DNA of 64,000 nt from Gammaproteobacteria bacterium Gsub (GTDB lineage: Bacteria; Pseudomonadota; Gammaproteobacteria; PS1; Pseudothioglobaceae): positions 62,001-126,000 of the forward strand of contig JYIN01000010.1 in NCBI GenBank assembly GCA_002007405.1, written 5' to 3'. Below, in pieces: positions 25,734 to 35,804 of this stretch. Under the pieces are notes generated by a model. The model had not been told where the DNA came from. It saw nothing but the letters and a program-made list of their open reading frames with translations, and did not search any database. The position numbers and the translations under genes are program-made. Within the stretch, counting starts at the first letter, position 1. Each line of letters begins with the position of its first letter.

Positions 25734-25855
25734 GTTAAATTTTGAGACCTAATCATTAAACAGTTTCGGAGAAAAACAATAGGCATTATAATCGTTCAGG
25801 GTTTTTGAGACAAAATTTAGAGAAAAAACCTTTTCAAGTGATTATTTTTTTAAAA

Positions 25856-25884
25856 GAGACTTTTGCATCATTATGCAAAAGCCC
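25856..25884. repeat. Palindromic repeat, copy with GAGACTTTTGCAT
   Basis: Arms 25860-25868 and 25873-25881 pair perfectly (CTTTTGCAT/ATGCAAAAG) around a 4-nt loop, preceded by GAGA. It lies in the gap between surE and the membrane-protein gene. A near-identical palindrome occurs at 50752-50781, and half sites lie at 62210-62222 and 63715-63727. The GAGACCTTTGCA form recalls the terminal repeats of some IS5-family elements, so these may be tiny MITE-like remnants. Confidence 0.7.
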
Positions 25885-25910
25885 TAAAAAAATATCAAAT
25901 GATTGTTGGA

Positions 25911-26705
25911 TTAGCCAATAGCAGGCTTGAGAACCTTGTTTTTGTTAGGTTTGGTAGAATTTATCTTGATTTTTTTTAGCCATTTAGATACGGCATCAAT
26001 CTCATTATATTTGGTCAAATCAATCTGTAGAGGTGTTATTGATACATAACCATGTGTAATCGCATGAAAATCAGTGCCAATGCCATTATCAGCCTGTTCG
26101 CCATTATCGCCAATCCAATACGAATATTTGTCATTTTTATCCACTACTGCAGGTTCGGATTTGTGGCGCTTACCCAAGCGTGTGGTTTGAAAACCTTGAA
26201 TATCTTCCAACGCCATATCAGGCACATTTACATTAAGCACCGTATCGTGTGAAAGCTGGGCGTGTGTTATTTGGTTAATAATCTGTTGGGTGATAGCGCC
26301 TGCTGTTGCAAAATGCTGTCCCTCCCAACTTGCCAGTGATATTGCAATCGACGGCAAGCCTAAGAAACGCCCTTCTATTGCTCCAGCAACGGTGCCAGAA
26401 TAAATGACATCATCACCCAGATTTGCACCAAAATTGATGCCAGTTACCACCAGATCAACCGTCTCATTTAAAAAACCACAAAGCGCTAGATGCACACAAT
26501 CGCTTGGGGTGGCATCAATACTGTAAATATTATCGGCGACTTGGATTGGTCTTAGGGGCTTATTTAAGGTCAGCGAACTGCTGGCTGCGGATTTATCCTC
26601 ATTTGGTGCCACCACAATCACTTCATGGTCTTTAGAGAGATATTTGGTCAGTGTTTTTATTCCGGTTGCCCGATAACCGTCATCATTGCTAATTAGGATT
26701 TTCAC
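25911..26705 (-). CDS. surE: 5'/3'-nucleotidase SurE
   Basis: A 264-aa protein from a GTG start that overlaps the clpA stop. It has the SurE metal site: MKILISNDDGY (Asp8, Asp9), SAASSSLTL near residue 43, and GINFGANLGDDVIYSGTVAGA near 94-115. SurE dephosphorylates nucleoside 5'- and 3'-monophosphates and is linked to stationary-phase survival. It is the last gene of the lptG-clpS-clpA-surE operon. The usual partner pcm is not next to it. Confidence 0.95.
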   Translation of the reverse strand: MKILISNDDGYRATGIKTLTKYLSKDHEVIVVAPNEDKSAASSSLTLNKPLRPIQVADNIYSIDATPSDCVHLALCGFLNETVDLVVTGINFGANLGDDVIYSGTVAGAIEGRFLGLPSIAISLASWEGQHFATAGAITQQIINQITHAQLSHDTVLNVNVPDMALEDIQGFQTTRLGKRHKSEPAVVDKNDKYSYWIGDNGEQADNGIGTDFHAITHGYVSITPLQIDLTKYNEIDAVSKWLKKIKINSTKPNKNKVLKPAIG

Positions 26706-28924
26706 TCAATAACCAGTGTAATTTTATCTTTTTCAACCCCCACTTTAACTATGCCACCTGTTATCAATTTGCCAAATAATAATTCATCTGCTAAGGGTTT
26801 GTGAATTTCTTTGGCAATCAAGCGTGCCATGGGTCTGGCGCCCATTTTACTGTCATAACCGTGCTTGGCAAACCATTTTCGTGCAGAATCTGAGACAATT
26901 AAAGACACGCTTTTGTCCTCTAAGGTGGCTTCTAACTCAAATAAAAATTTATTCACCACATACACTATGGTTGTCTCATCTAACGGGTTGAAGTAGATAA
27001 TTTCAGACAAGCGATTTCTGAATTCTGGGGCAAATATTTTTTTTAACTCAGCCGCATAATCCAGCGCATGATCCTGTTCATTAAAACCAATGGATGAGCG
27101 TTCAACACTTTGTGCACCAACATTTGAGGTCATGATTAAAATGACATTTCTAAAATCAACCTTGCGTCCATTGGAATCACTCAATTTACCGTTATCCATC
27201 ACTTGCAATAATAAATTAAAAATATCAGGGTGTGCTTTTTCAACTTCATCTAACAACAATACGGCATATGGGTTAGCATTCACCGCCTCAGTCAATAAAC
27301 CACCTTGTTCATAGCCGACATAGCCCGGTGGTGAGCCAATGAGTTTTGAGACTGAATGCCGCTCTAAATATTCACTCATGTCAAAGCGCAATAATTGGAC
27401 CCCCATGATGCGCGCTAGTTGCTTGCAAATCTCTGTTTTTCCAACCCCAGTTGGTCCCGCAAATAGAAAAGCACCCATTGGTTTATCATCTTGTACTAAA
27501 CCACAGCGCGAGAGTTTAATAGCATTGGATAGAGCATCAACTGCACTGTCTTGCCCAAAGACGCCGAGTTTTAATTCTGCAGTTAAATTTTTTAATAGGG
27601 ATTTATCATTACTACTGACTTGTTGAGATGGAATACGCACCAGTTTGGCAATCATATCTTCAATATCACGCACTCCGATGTTGGTTTTGCGTTTTGATTT
27701 TGGTAGAATTTGTTGTAATGCACCTACCTCATCAATCAAATCAATAGCCTTATCAGGCAATCTGCGGTCGTTTATATAACGATGCGAAAGCTCAGCCGCA
27801 CAGCTGAGTGCTGCAGCAGAATATTTAACCCGATGGTGGTCTTGATAATATTTTTTAAGTCCGTGGAGAATTTTAATCGTATCCTCTACAGACGGCTCAT
27901 CAATATCAATTTTTTGAAAACGGCGTGTCAGTGCATGGTCTTTTTCAAAAATCTTGCGATATTCTGCATAAGTGGTGGAACCGATACATTTTAATGATCC
28001 ATCTGCCAAAGCAGGTTTTAATAAATTAGAAGCATCAAGCGCACCACCTGAGACACTACCAGCACCAATTAAAGTGTGGATTTCATCAATAAATAAAATG
28101 CCATGCGGGATTTTTTCTATATCGCTAAGTACTGATTTCAAGCGTTTTTCAAAATCGCCACGGTATTTACTCCCAGCAATCAACATGCCAATATCTAATG
28201 AATAAATATTGGCGTTTTTTAAGGTCTCAGATGCGACTTTTCCATCAATAATTTGTTTGGCAAGACCCTCGGCAATTGCAGTTTTTCCAACACCTGCTTG
28301 ACCAACAAATAAAGGATTATTTTTACGCCGTCTAGATAATATTTGCACGGTGCGTACGACCTCTGCTTCTCTGCCCAACAGTGTATCAATTTTGCCTGCT
28401 CTGGCTTTTTCACATAAATTAATGGCATAAATATCTAAAGATGATTTTTTTAATTTTTCTCTATCAACGCTATTTTGGGGTGCGGTATCTGTTGATTGTG
28501 GTGTTTTGTTTGAGATTTTTTCTATCACATCTAAACGAGAGATATTGTTTAATTTCAGTAAATACACAGCATGTGATTCTTTTTCAGCAAAAATACTGAC
28601 CAATACATTCATCGCATAAACGGTATTTTTCTGTGCTGATTGTGCTTGATAAACACTGCGTTGTAAAACTCTTTGGAAACCTACAGTTGGCACAATATCA
28701 ACTTCAGAATCTTCGGCAATAAGCGGAGTATGGGTATCAATATAAGATTCTAATTCGACGCGCAATGTATTAACATCAACATCTTTGTTGCGCAAAAAAG
28801 TAACCACTTCGTCAATATTGAGTAACGCCAGCAATAAATGTTCAACCGTTATAAATTCTAAACGGTTATTACGCGCCTGAGTCATGACAAAATTGATCTC
28901 TTGTTGTAGTCCTGTTTCAATCAT
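26702..28924 (-). CDS. clpA: ATP-dependent Clp protease ATP-binding subunit ClpA
   Basis: A 740-aa Hsp100 unfoldase. The N-terminal double Clp-N repeat (residues about 1-140), first AAA+ domain with GQAGVGKTAIAEG and DEIHTLIGAG, and second AAA+ domain with GPTGVGKTEICKQ, LLDEVEKAHPDI and the sensor-2 GARPMAR are all present. A ClpP-docking loop is expected in the second domain. It unfolds substrates for ClpP and takes N-end-rule substrates from ClpS, whose gene is 8 nt upstream. Length is near the usual 750-760 aa. Confidence 0.97.
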   Translation of the reverse strand: MIETGLQQEINFVMTQARNNRLEFITVEHLLLALLNIDEVVTFLRNKDVDVNTLRVELESYIDTHTPLIAEDSEVDIVPTVGFQRVLQRSVYQAQSAQKNTVYAMNVLVSIFAEKESHAVYLLKLNNISRLDVIEKISNKTPQSTDTAPQNSVDREKLKKSSLDIYAINLCEKARAGKIDTLLGREAEVVRTVQILSRRRKNNPLFVGQAGVGKTAIAEGLAKQIIDGKVASETLKNANIYSLDIGMLIAGSKYRGDFEKRLKSVLSDIEKIPHGILFIDEIHTLIGAGSVSGGALDASNLLKPALADGSLKCIGSTTYAEYRKIFEKDHALTRRFQKIDIDEPSVEDTIKILHGLKKYYQDHHRVKYSAAALSCAAELSHRYINDRRLPDKAIDLIDEVGALQQILPKSKRKTNIGVRDIEDMIAKLVRIPSQQVSSNDKSLLKNLTAELKLGVFGQDSAVDALSNAIKLSRCGLVQDDKPMGAFLFAGPTGVGKTEICKQLARIMGVQLLRFDMSEYLERHSVSKLIGSPPGYVGYEQGGLLTEAVNANPYAVLLLDEVEKAHPDIFNLLLQVMDNGKLSDSNGRKVDFRNVILIMTSNVGAQSVERSSIGFNEQDHALDYAAELKKIFAPEFRNRLSEIIYFNPLDETTIVYVVNKFLFELEATLEDKSVSLIVSDSARKWFAKHGYDSKMGARPMARLIAKEIHKPLADELLFGKLITGGIVKVGVEKDKITLVIE

Positions 28925-28932
28925 AGTAACTA

Positions 28933-29244
28933 TTATATACCGCCCAATTCACGAAGCATACATTTTAATGGCTGTTTATTTTTACGCGCAAAATCATTTA
29001 CCTGTGATACTTTAGTCTGGGCAATATCGTATGGGAAAATTCCGCAAACTGCCTCACCTTCGGTATGAATTTTAAGCATAATTGTATTGGCAGTGTCTTT
29101 ATTTTTACCAAAAAACTGCATCAATACGACAACCACAAATTCCATAGGTGTATAGTCGTCATTTAATAACAACACCTCAAAGCGTTTGGGTTTTTTTGCT
29201 TTGGGTTTTTTAATAGTCTGAGTTATAGTAACGGTAATAGGCAT
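28933..29244 (-). CDS. clpS: ClpAP adaptor protein ClpS
   Basis: A 103-aa adaptor with FEVLLLNDDYTPMEFVV (about residues 23-39; the NDD binds the N-terminal amine of substrates), an MLKIHTEGEAVCGIFPYDIA helix near 60, and a basic disordered N-terminus rich in Lys. It binds proteins with bulky N-terminal residues and hands them to ClpA, encoded next. The gene is 4 nt after lptG. Confidence 0.96.
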   Translation of the reverse strand: MPITVTITQTIKKPKAKKPKRFEVLLLNDDYTPMEFVVVVLMQFFGKNKDTANTIMLKIHTEGEAVCGIFPYDIAQTKVSQVNDFARKNKQPLKCMLRELGGI

Positions 29245-29248
29245 AAAT

Positions 29249-30331
29249 TCAAGCGGCTGATTTTCGTCTTAGTAATATAAATACTGCTGCCAAGGCGACT
29301 AAGGTCGGCATTGAGGCACTGAGAAAATAATAATAGTCAAACTTAAGCGAGACAACCCCACTGATACGAGAGAGTAGCTCAAAACACAGGCTCAGCATGA
29401 GACCAAAAAAAATATTTTTACCCAGTGAGGTATTACGAAGTGAACCGAAAATAAACAACATGGAAAATAAAATCATGGCAATTAAAGTCATTGGCCTAAC
29501 TAGGCGTTTATAAAATTCTACCTCAAATTCACCAGAATTCAGACTGTTATTTTTTAAAAAATTGATTTGTTTGTAAAGATGCCAAGTTGATAATTCTTCT
29601 GGCGTTTTCCCTAGACTGTTGATTGATGTTTGGTCAAATGTTACTTTAATATCATCCTTACTGCGGTGCTCTGACTGGATATCCACAAATTTTTTAGCAT
29701 GGTCTAATTGCTGAGTCTCAATGTTTTGTAATTTAAGATTTTGACCATCAAAAAACGCATAATCGGCTTGGGAAATAGAGTCTAATTGTTTTAATTGACT
29801 AATATTGATAAGCACCACATCTTCAAACAAATGCCCACTAAAATTTTTTTTTACATGAATAATAGTATTGCCATCTTTGAGCCAAAAACCCTGTTGGTTG
29901 TCGGCTTCACTATTTTGTCCCAATGCTTTTGCACGAAAATTTTGCGCAGTTTGGGCGCTGATTGGTGCCACCCATTCTCCGATAAAAATAATAATGACAA
30001 CAAACATAAGTGCTGATTTAACGACAATTTTTGCAATTTGCATAATCGACAACCCGCAAGCTCTGATAACAATTAACTGTGAGGTGGCAGCAAGATGGCT
30101 AAGTGCTAACAGCGAACCCAGCAAAATAATCACTGAAGAATGCGAATAAGCCACAGCTGGCAGGTCCATCAAAACATAAATTATTGCTGAATATGTGGTG
30201 TAACCTACCTTACCAATTTTATCAACTTCGTTAATAAAGTTTAAAAATCCATATACACTCAGCCAAATAAACAACACAGCGAGTGTATAAAAAGCCATAG
30301 TTTTAACGATGTAGCGGTCTAAAATTTTCAT
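29249..30331 (-). CDS. lptG: LPS export system permease LptG
   Basis: A 360-aa member of the LptF/LptG family with six membrane helices, three before and three after a large periplasmic beta-jellyroll domain (about residues 130-265). MKILDRYIVKTM at the N-terminus and RLVRPMTLIAMILFSMLFIFG near 270-290 are typical. With LptF and LptB2 it extracts LPS from the inner membrane. LptG is preferred over LptF because of the DRYI start and the SNS-like FxxLG ending, but the partner lptF is not in this window, which is unusual since the two are normally adjacent. It begins the operon with clpS, clpA and surE. Confidence 0.88.
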   Translation of the reverse strand: MKILDRYIVKTMAFYTLAVLFIWLSVYGFLNFINEVDKIGKVGYTTYSAIIYVLMDLPAVAYSHSSVIILLGSLLALSHLAATSQLIVIRACGLSIMQIAKIVVKSALMFVVIIIFIGEWVAPISAQTAQNFRAKALGQNSEADNQQGFWLKDGNTIIHVKKNFSGHLFEDVVLINISQLKQLDSISQADYAFFDGQNLKLQNIETQQLDHAKKFVDIQSEHRSKDDIKVTFDQTSINSLGKTPEELSTWHLYKQINFLKNNSLNSGEFEVEFYKRLVRPMTLIAMILFSMLFIFGSLRNTSLGKNIFFGLMLSLCFELLSRISGVVSLKFDYYYFLSASMPTLVALAAVFILLRRKSAA

Positions 30332-30375
30332 TAAAATATTAGTCTTTAAAATACAATTTTTGGGTAAATACTATT

Positions 30376-31953
30376 ATGACAAATATTCACGCAGATAAAA
30401 TTCTTATTTTAGATTTTGGCTCTCAATACACCCAACTGATTGCTCGTCGGGTGCGTGAATTCGGAGTCTATTGTGAATTATTGCCTTATGATATAGATGA
30501 TAATTTTATCAAGAATTTTAGCCCAAAAGGCGTTATCCTCTCGGGTGGTCCTGACACAGTTACTGCGGATAATACAGCTCGGGTGCCACAAATTGTGTTT
30601 TCCCTCAAAGTGCCAATATTGGGTATTTGTTATGGTATGCAAGCGATGGCAATACAACTGGGCGGCAAGGCAAGCTCCGCTGATAAACACGAATACGGGT
30701 TTGCACAGATCAGGTGTGAAAATGACGAGTGCTATTTATTTAAAGATCTGCGTGATGATACGAATAAAAAAGGCAACATCTTACTTGATGTATGGATGAG
30801 TCACGGTATTGAGGTCAGCGAACTGCCTGAAGGTTTTAAGTCAATTGCCTCAACTGATAATTGCGCCATCGCAGGTTTTGCTAATGTTAAAAAACATTAT
30901 TACGGGCTACAGTTTCACCCAGAAGTTACCCATACCAAACAAGGCAAGCATATTCTTGAGCGTTTTGTTAGTGGCATTTGTAATTGTCAAAAGAATTGGA
31001 CAACGGATAATATCATCTCTGATTTAATTCAAAATCTTAAAAACCAAATCGGCAAGAATGAGATATTACTCGGATTATCAGGTGGGGTTGATTCATCGGT
31101 AGTAGCAGCATTATTGCAGCGAGCAATCGGTCAGCAGCTCACTTGTGTATTTGTAGATAACGGGCTTTTGCGTTTGCATGAGGGTGATGAAGTAATGCAA
31201 ACTTTTGCTGATAATATGGGGATAAAAGTGATTCGTGTTAATGCTGAGGAAAAATTTTATACTGCTTTAGAGAAAGTCAGCGACCCTGAAAAAAAACGCA
31301 AGATTATAGGTCATGTTTTTATTGAAGTGTTTGAAGAACAAGCTGCCAAACTCAACAATATAAAATACTTGGCACAAGGCACCATCTACCCAGATGTGAT
31401 TGAATCGGCGGGGGCAAAATCTGGCAAAGCCAAAATAATTAAGTCGCACCATAATGTGGGCGGATTGCCAAAAAATTTAAAATTTGAATTGGTTGAGCCT
31501 TTAGAAGAATTATTTAAAGATGAAGTGCGTAAAATCGGATTAGAACTCGGCATTCCGGCACAGATTCTTTATCGTCATCCTTTTCCAGGTCCAGGTTTAG
31601 GGGTGCGTATTTTAGGGCAGATAAAGGCAGAATACGCCAATATTTTGCGCGTTGCAGATGCCATTTTTATCAAAGAGCTTTATAATCATAATTTATATCA
31701 CCAAGTGAATCAGGCTTTTACAGTATTTTTACCTGTTAAGTCAGTCGGCGTTACTGGCGATGAGCGCCGTTATGATTTTGTGGTGGCACTTCGTTGTGTT
31801 GAAACCATCGACTTTATGACCGCGCGCTGGGCAAGGCTACCCCACGAGTTCTTAGACTTTGTCTCCAATCGTATTATCAATGAAATCCCGCGTATTTCGC
31901 GCGTGGTGTATGATATTTCTGGCAAACCTCCCGCCACCATTGAATGGGAATAG
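30376..31953 (+). CDS. guaA: GMP synthase (glutamine-hydrolysing)
   Basis: A 525-aa two-domain enzyme. The N-terminal glutamine amidotransferase has [11 protein letters not shown] with catalytic Cys85 and FHPEVTHT near residue 182; the ATP-pyrophosphatase domain has [16 protein letters not shown] near 232; the C-terminal dimerisation domain ends with the usual [10 protein letters not shown]. It converts XMP to GMP. Its last 10 nt overlap the tadA start. guaB, often adjacent, is absent here. The gene is divergent from lptG with a 44-bp gap. Confidence 0.98.
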   Translation: MTNIHADKILILDFGSQYTQLIARRVREFGVYCELLPYDIDDNFIKNFSPKGVILSGGPDTVTADNTARVPQIVFSLKVPILGICYGMQAMAIQLGGKASSADKHEYGFAQIRCENDECYLFKDLRDDTNKKGNILLDVWMSHGIEVSELPEGFKSIASTDNCAIAGFANVKKHYYGLQFHPEVTHTKQGKHILERFVSGICNCQKNWTTDNIISDLIQNLKNQIGKNEILLGLSGGVDSSVVAALLQRAIGQQLTCVFVDNGLLRLHEGDEVMQTFADNMGIKVIRVNAEEKFYTALEKVSDPEKKRKIIGHVFIEVFEEQAAKLNNIKYLAQGTIYPDVIESAGAKSGKAKIIKSHHNVGGLPKNLKFELVEPLEELFKDEVRKIGLELGIPAQILYRHPFPGPGLGVRILGQIKAEYANILRVADAIFIKELYNHNLYHQVNQAFTVFLPVKSVGVTGDERRYDFVVALRCVETIDFMTARWARLPHEFLDFVSNRIINEIPRISRVVYDISGKPPATIEWE

Positions 31954-32408
31954 ACTTAAAAGCAGATAAAAAATGGATGGCACTTGCCCTTGAACAGGCT
32001 AAGCTTGCACAAAAATCAGCCGAGGTACCAGTTGGGGCAGTGCTGATACAAGATGATAAATTAGTGGCAAGCGCCTATAACCAGCCTATCTCAAGTAACA
32101 ACCCGATTGCCCATGCGGAAATTCAACTGCTGCGTAAAGCAGGCGCGCAACTTAATAATTACCGCCTACCTAATACCACACTCTATGTTACTTTAGAACC
32201 TTGTACAATGTGTCTGGGTGCGATGGTCCACGCGCGTATATCATGCCTTGTGTTTGGTGCTTATGATGAAAAAACTGGAGTTTGTGGATCATGTATAGAT
32301 CTTACAAACAGTCCCTGTTTTAATCATAAAATTGAAGTCCGTGGCGGGGTGCTATTAGATAATTGCCAACAATTATTGCAACAATTTTTCAAAGAACGCA
32401 GGCGTTAG
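31944..32408 (+). CDS. tadA: tRNA-specific adenosine deaminase
   Basis: A 154-aa cytidine-deaminase-fold enzyme with the zinc site HAEIQLL (near residue 55, catalytic Glu) and [14 protein letters not shown] (near 88). It converts A34 of tRNA-Arg(ACG) to inosine. The start overlaps guaA by 10 nt, implying translational coupling. Its stop overlaps the convergent fabG stop by 4 nt. Confidence 0.95.
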   Translation: MGIDLKADKKWMALALEQAKLAQKSAEVPVGAVLIQDDKLVASAYNQPISSNNPIAHAEIQLLRKAGAQLNNYRLPNTTLYVTLEPCTMCLGAMVHARISCLVFGAYDEKTGVCGSCIDLTNSPCFNHKIEVRGGVLLDNCQQLLQQFFKERRR

Positions 32409-33151
32409 ACCGTATACATGCCACCATTCACATGGATGGTTTGAGCAGTGATATAGGCACTGGCATCACTGGCTAAAAACAGCACCACACTGGCAACCTC
32501 ATCCACACAACCCAAACGACCCAGCGGGATTTTTTCTGCCAGTGCCATTTTTTGTGCCTCAGGCAGGGCATCGGTCATGGCAGTTTTGATAAAGCCGGGG
32601 GCTACGGTATTAACTGTAATCCCGCGATTACCCACCTCTTGTGCCAAAGATTTGCTAAAACCCATAATCCCAGCTTTGGCAGCAGCGTAGTTGGCTTGCC
32701 CTGCATTACCCATTGCCCCGACAACTGAGGTGATAGAAATAATCCGTCCAGCTCTTTTCTTTATCATCCCCCGTAAAACTGTTTTTGACATTTTATAAAC
32801 TGAGGTCAAATTGGTATTTATAATAGCGTCCCATTCTTCTTCCTTCATGCGTATTAGCAAGTTATCGCGAGTGATTCCGGCATTGTTGATTAAAATATCT
32901 ATGTCACCATAGGTGTTGGTAATATTTTTTATTAACTCAGCAATTTGTTCTTTATCAACCACATCAAGCCGCATCCCAGTGCCGGTAATACCACTATCAC
33001 CCAGCTTAGTGCTAATAGCATCAGCCCTTGAATCACTCGTTGCAGTGCCAATAACACAAGCGCCTGCACCCCCCAAAGACAGTGCAATCGCTTCTCCAAT
33101 ACCACGACTTGCCCCAGTAACCAATGCAATTTTCCCTGTTAAATCTACCAT
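32405..33151 (-). CDS. fabG: 3-oxoacyl-[acyl-carrier-protein] reductase
   Basis: A 248-aa classical short-chain dehydrogenase: TGASRGIGEAIA near residue 14 (NADPH loop), NNAGITRD near 88, the catalytic ITSVVG serine and YAAAK Tyr-Lys pair near 140-158, and PGFIKTAM near 184. The pattern, including the terminal HVNGGMYT, is that of FabG, which reduces beta-ketoacyl-ACP in fatty acid synthesis. A GGGGA ribosome site precedes the ATG. The usual neighbours fabD and acpP are missing, so the fab cluster is split in this genome. Confidence 0.93.
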   Translation of the reverse strand: MVDLTGKIALVTGASRGIGEAIALSLGGAGACVIGTATSDSRADAISTKLGDSGITGTGMRLDVVDKEQIAELIKNITNTYGDIDILINNAGITRDNLLIRMKEEEWDAIINTNLTSVYKMSKTVLRGMIKKRAGRIISITSVVGAMGNAGQANYAAAKAGIMGFSKSLAQEVGNRGITVNTVAPGFIKTAMTDALPEAQKMALAEKIPLGRLGCVDEVASVVLFLASDASAYITAQTIHVNGGMYTV

Positions 33152-33351
33152 ATTTTATCCCCTTGTTTGCTCATATTAAATGCCTTACCATCGTCGTTGA
33201 TAATGATAAGCCCTGTATTCGTTTCTTTTACCTCTGTTAGTATTATTAAAATTGAATTTTTTTGTTTTTATTTTATCTTTGAAGATTTTGCATAATTGAT
33301 AATTTTTTATTCTAAATTCAAGTTGATTGTTTTTTTTAAAAAAATTGGCTA

Positions 33352-35316
33352 TTATTCAATAGGGTCAATGTCTAAATACCAACGCACTCGTTTTTTTAAT
33401 CCTAAGCCGTCAATATGGGCATGGAAAGTTGCTAACATTTGGTGTAGTGCCGCTCTATTATTTGATTGTAAATAAAGATTAAAATAATAATGGTCTGATT
33501 TTTTTTCAATAACCCCTGCCACAGGTCCCCAAATTTCCACAGTATTGATTTGGATATTGTTGAGTAGATTTTTGACCACATGTAGGAAATCTTCAGCATT
33601 TTGTTTGTTTTTAGCATTTGCGCATAACAGTGCTTGATACGAAAATGGCGGTAGCATTGCCTGCATGCGCTGTTTCATCAGTTTGCCAGCAAATTGTGTG
33701 TAGCGGTTGGAGAGAATATAGTTAAAAATTGGATGTTCGGGGTAGCGCGTTTGAATCATCACCCCACCTTGCTCAACACCTCTGCCAGCACGCCCAGAAA
33801 CCTGAATCAGCAACTGTGCCAAATGTTCGGTAGCACGAAAATCAGTAGCAAGCAAACCAGCATCAATATCCAAAATACTAACCATTGCTAGATTAGAAAA
33901 ATCATGCCCTTTAGCAAGCATTTGAGTGCCTACAATAATGCACGGCATTCCAGTATTAATTTGTCTAAGGTGTTCGGAAAAGGCTTTTTTACGCCTAGTG
34001 CTATCACGGTCAATACGAATAATTGGAGTATCAGCAAAGTGTGATTGTAGGGTTTCTTCCAATCTTTGGGTGCCATAACCCAATACCTCAAGGCTGGGCT
34101 GTTTGCAATCAAGGCAAGTATGTTGTGGCATTTCTTCACCACCGCAGTGGTGGCATTTTAGCCGATTGATAGAGCGATGATAAACCATAGTTGAATCACA
34201 GCGTCCGCATTGTGCACTCCAGCCACACTGGGTGCAAAAATACACCGGTGCATAGCCACGGCGATTAATAAACAACATTATCTGTTTTCTCTGACCCAAA
34301 TAATGTTGCATTTTTTCAATCAACAAAGCGGACAACACACCATTAGAATTTTGCCGCATGTCAATTAAACTCACTTTTGGCAAGCTTGCCCCACCTGCGC
34401 GTTTTGTTAATGTTAGGTGGATGATTTTTTTATCCATTACATTTTTTAGCATCTCTAACGAGGGCGTTGCCGTGCCTAGTATTAGGGGAATTTTGGCTTG
34501 TTTGGCACGAATAACCCCCAAATCTCGAGCCGAATAACGCAAGCCAGATTGTTGTTTAAATGAAATATCATGCTCTTCATCAATGATAATCAAACCTAGA
34601 TTTGGCATCGGCGTAAAAATCGCACTACGAGTTCCCAGCACCACATTTGCCTCAATATTTTTTGCCAGCAAATAGGAGTCAAGTTTTTGAGTTTCATTGA
34701 GTTGCGAATGAATTGAGACGATTGTGGTTTTGAGTCGCGCCCTAAAGCGGGCAATCATCTGTGGTGTAAGACCAATCTCAGGTACTAATACCAATATTTG
34801 TTTATTATCATTTAGAATGGCTTGGGCAATGTGCAAATAAACTTCAGTTTTTCCACTCCCAGTAACGCCATGTAGCAAAAACCCTTGATAGATGTTTTTT
34901 TTACTCAGAATTTGTTCAATGGCATGATTTTGCTCGGTGTTGGTTTTAAAATTAGACTGGGTGATTTTGGCAACTGGGGCTATTGTTTTTTTTATTTTTG
35001 CTGCTTTGCCCAGACGCAAATTTTTAGGCAATGCAGTGGCTACAACTTCGCCAATCGGGTGATGGTAATATCGGGCAGTCCAAAATAGAAAATCTAAAAT
35101 GGGTTTGTCTAAAATAGGCTTGTGATCTAATATTTCAATAACCGATTTTAGGTTTTCAAATTCGCTAATTTTTTTGTGTGTCAGCACAATGCCGATGACT
35201 GTTTTGCCCGCAAAAGGCACCCGAACTCGTGCCCCCTGGGTAACTTTTTCAGCACAAGAATAATCAAAAGTTTTGTTTAGTGGCACAGCGATAGCCACTT
35301 CAATGATTGATGACAA
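33352..35316 (-). CDS. priA: Primosomal replication protein N' (PriA helicase)
   Basis: A 654-aa DEAH-type helicase: N-terminal DNA-binding domain (DYSC start), Walker A GVTGSGKTEVYL near residue 150, IIIDEEHDISFKQ near 240, the zinc-binding Cys cluster CTQCGWSAQCGRCDS ... CHHCG ... CLDCKQ around 360-405, and the C-terminal motif VSGRAGRG near 500. It reloads the replisome at stalled forks. It is shorter than the 730-aa E. coli protein, mainly in the N-terminal domain. Upstream is a divergent gap of about 50 bp to ybeY. Confidence 0.95.
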   Translation of the reverse strand: MSSIIEVAIAVPLNKTFDYSCAEKVTQGARVRVPFAGKTVIGIVLTHKKISEFENLKSVIEILDHKPILDKPILDFLFWTARYYHHPIGEVVATALPKNLRLGKAAKIKKTIAPVAKITQSNFKTNTEQNHAIEQILSKKNIYQGFLLHGVTGSGKTEVYLHIAQAILNDNKQILVLVPEIGLTPQMIARFRARLKTTIVSIHSQLNETQKLDSYLLAKNIEANVVLGTRSAIFTPMPNLGLIIIDEEHDISFKQQSGLRYSARDLGVIRAKQAKIPLILGTATPSLEMLKNVMDKKIIHLTLTKRAGGASLPKVSLIDMRQNSNGVLSALLIEKMQHYLGQRKQIMLFINRRGYAPVYFCTQCGWSAQCGRCDSTMVYHRSINRLKCHHCGGEEMPQHTCLDCKQPSLEVLGYGTQRLEETLQSHFADTPIIRIDRDSTRRKKAFSEHLRQINTGMPCIIVGTQMLAKGHDFSNLAMVSILDIDAGLLATDFRATEHLAQLLIQVSGRAGRGVEQGGVMIQTRYPEHPIFNYILSNRYTQFAGKLMKQRMQAMLPPFSYQALLCANAKNKQNAEDFLHVVKNLLNNIQINTVEIWGPVAGVIEKKSDHYYFNLYLQSNNRAALHQMLATFHAHIDGLGLKKRVRWYLDIDPIE

Positions 35317-35366
35317 GGTAGAAGTATGCGATAAAATGAACTATTTTATTCTTAAAAACTTTGGTT

Positions 35367-35804
35367 ATGGTCGTTATTCAAAATACTGTTTTTGATGTGC
35401 GTATCAATGAGCAAAATTTGTCTAATATTTTACAAAAAGTAATCACAGATTTAGGCAGAAGCAAGAGCGAATTGCTGGTTCGTATCGTTGATAAAACACA
35501 GATGCAAACACTAAATAAAACTTACCGTCAGCAAGACAAGCCCACCAATGTATTATCATTTGCCAGTGATTTTCCCCCTCAGATTAGGGAGGATACCCTA
35601 GGTGATGTTGTGATTTGTAGTGAGGTCGTAGCAGCAGAAGCCAGCATCCAGAATAAAACCTTCAAAGACCATTTAACTCATCTTGCCATCCACGGCACTT
35701 TGCATTTGTTGGGTTTTAACCATATCGACCCCCAAGATGCCAAGCAGATGGAAGCATTAGAGGTGCAGATTTTACACAAATTCAAAATTGCTAATCCTTA
35801 TTAG
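35367..35804 (+). CDS. ybeY: Endoribonuclease YbeY
   Basis: The ATG at 35367 is preferred to a TTG two codons before. The 145-aa protein has the zinc-binding H-x3-H-x5-H pattern in HLAIHGTLHLLGFNH near residue 110, and NKTYRQQDKPTNVLSF near 54. YbeY takes part in 16S rRNA 3' maturation and 70S quality control. Its end overlaps the convergent tilS end by 14 nt. The usual partners ybeZ and ybeX are not here. Confidence 0.95.
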   Translation: MVVIQNTVFDVRINEQNLSNILQKVITDLGRSKSELLVRIVDKTQMQTLNKTYRQQDKPTNVLSFASDFPPQIREDTLGDVVICSEVVAAEASIQNKTFKDHLTHLAIHGTLHLLGFNHIDPQDAKQMEALEVQILHKFKIANPY

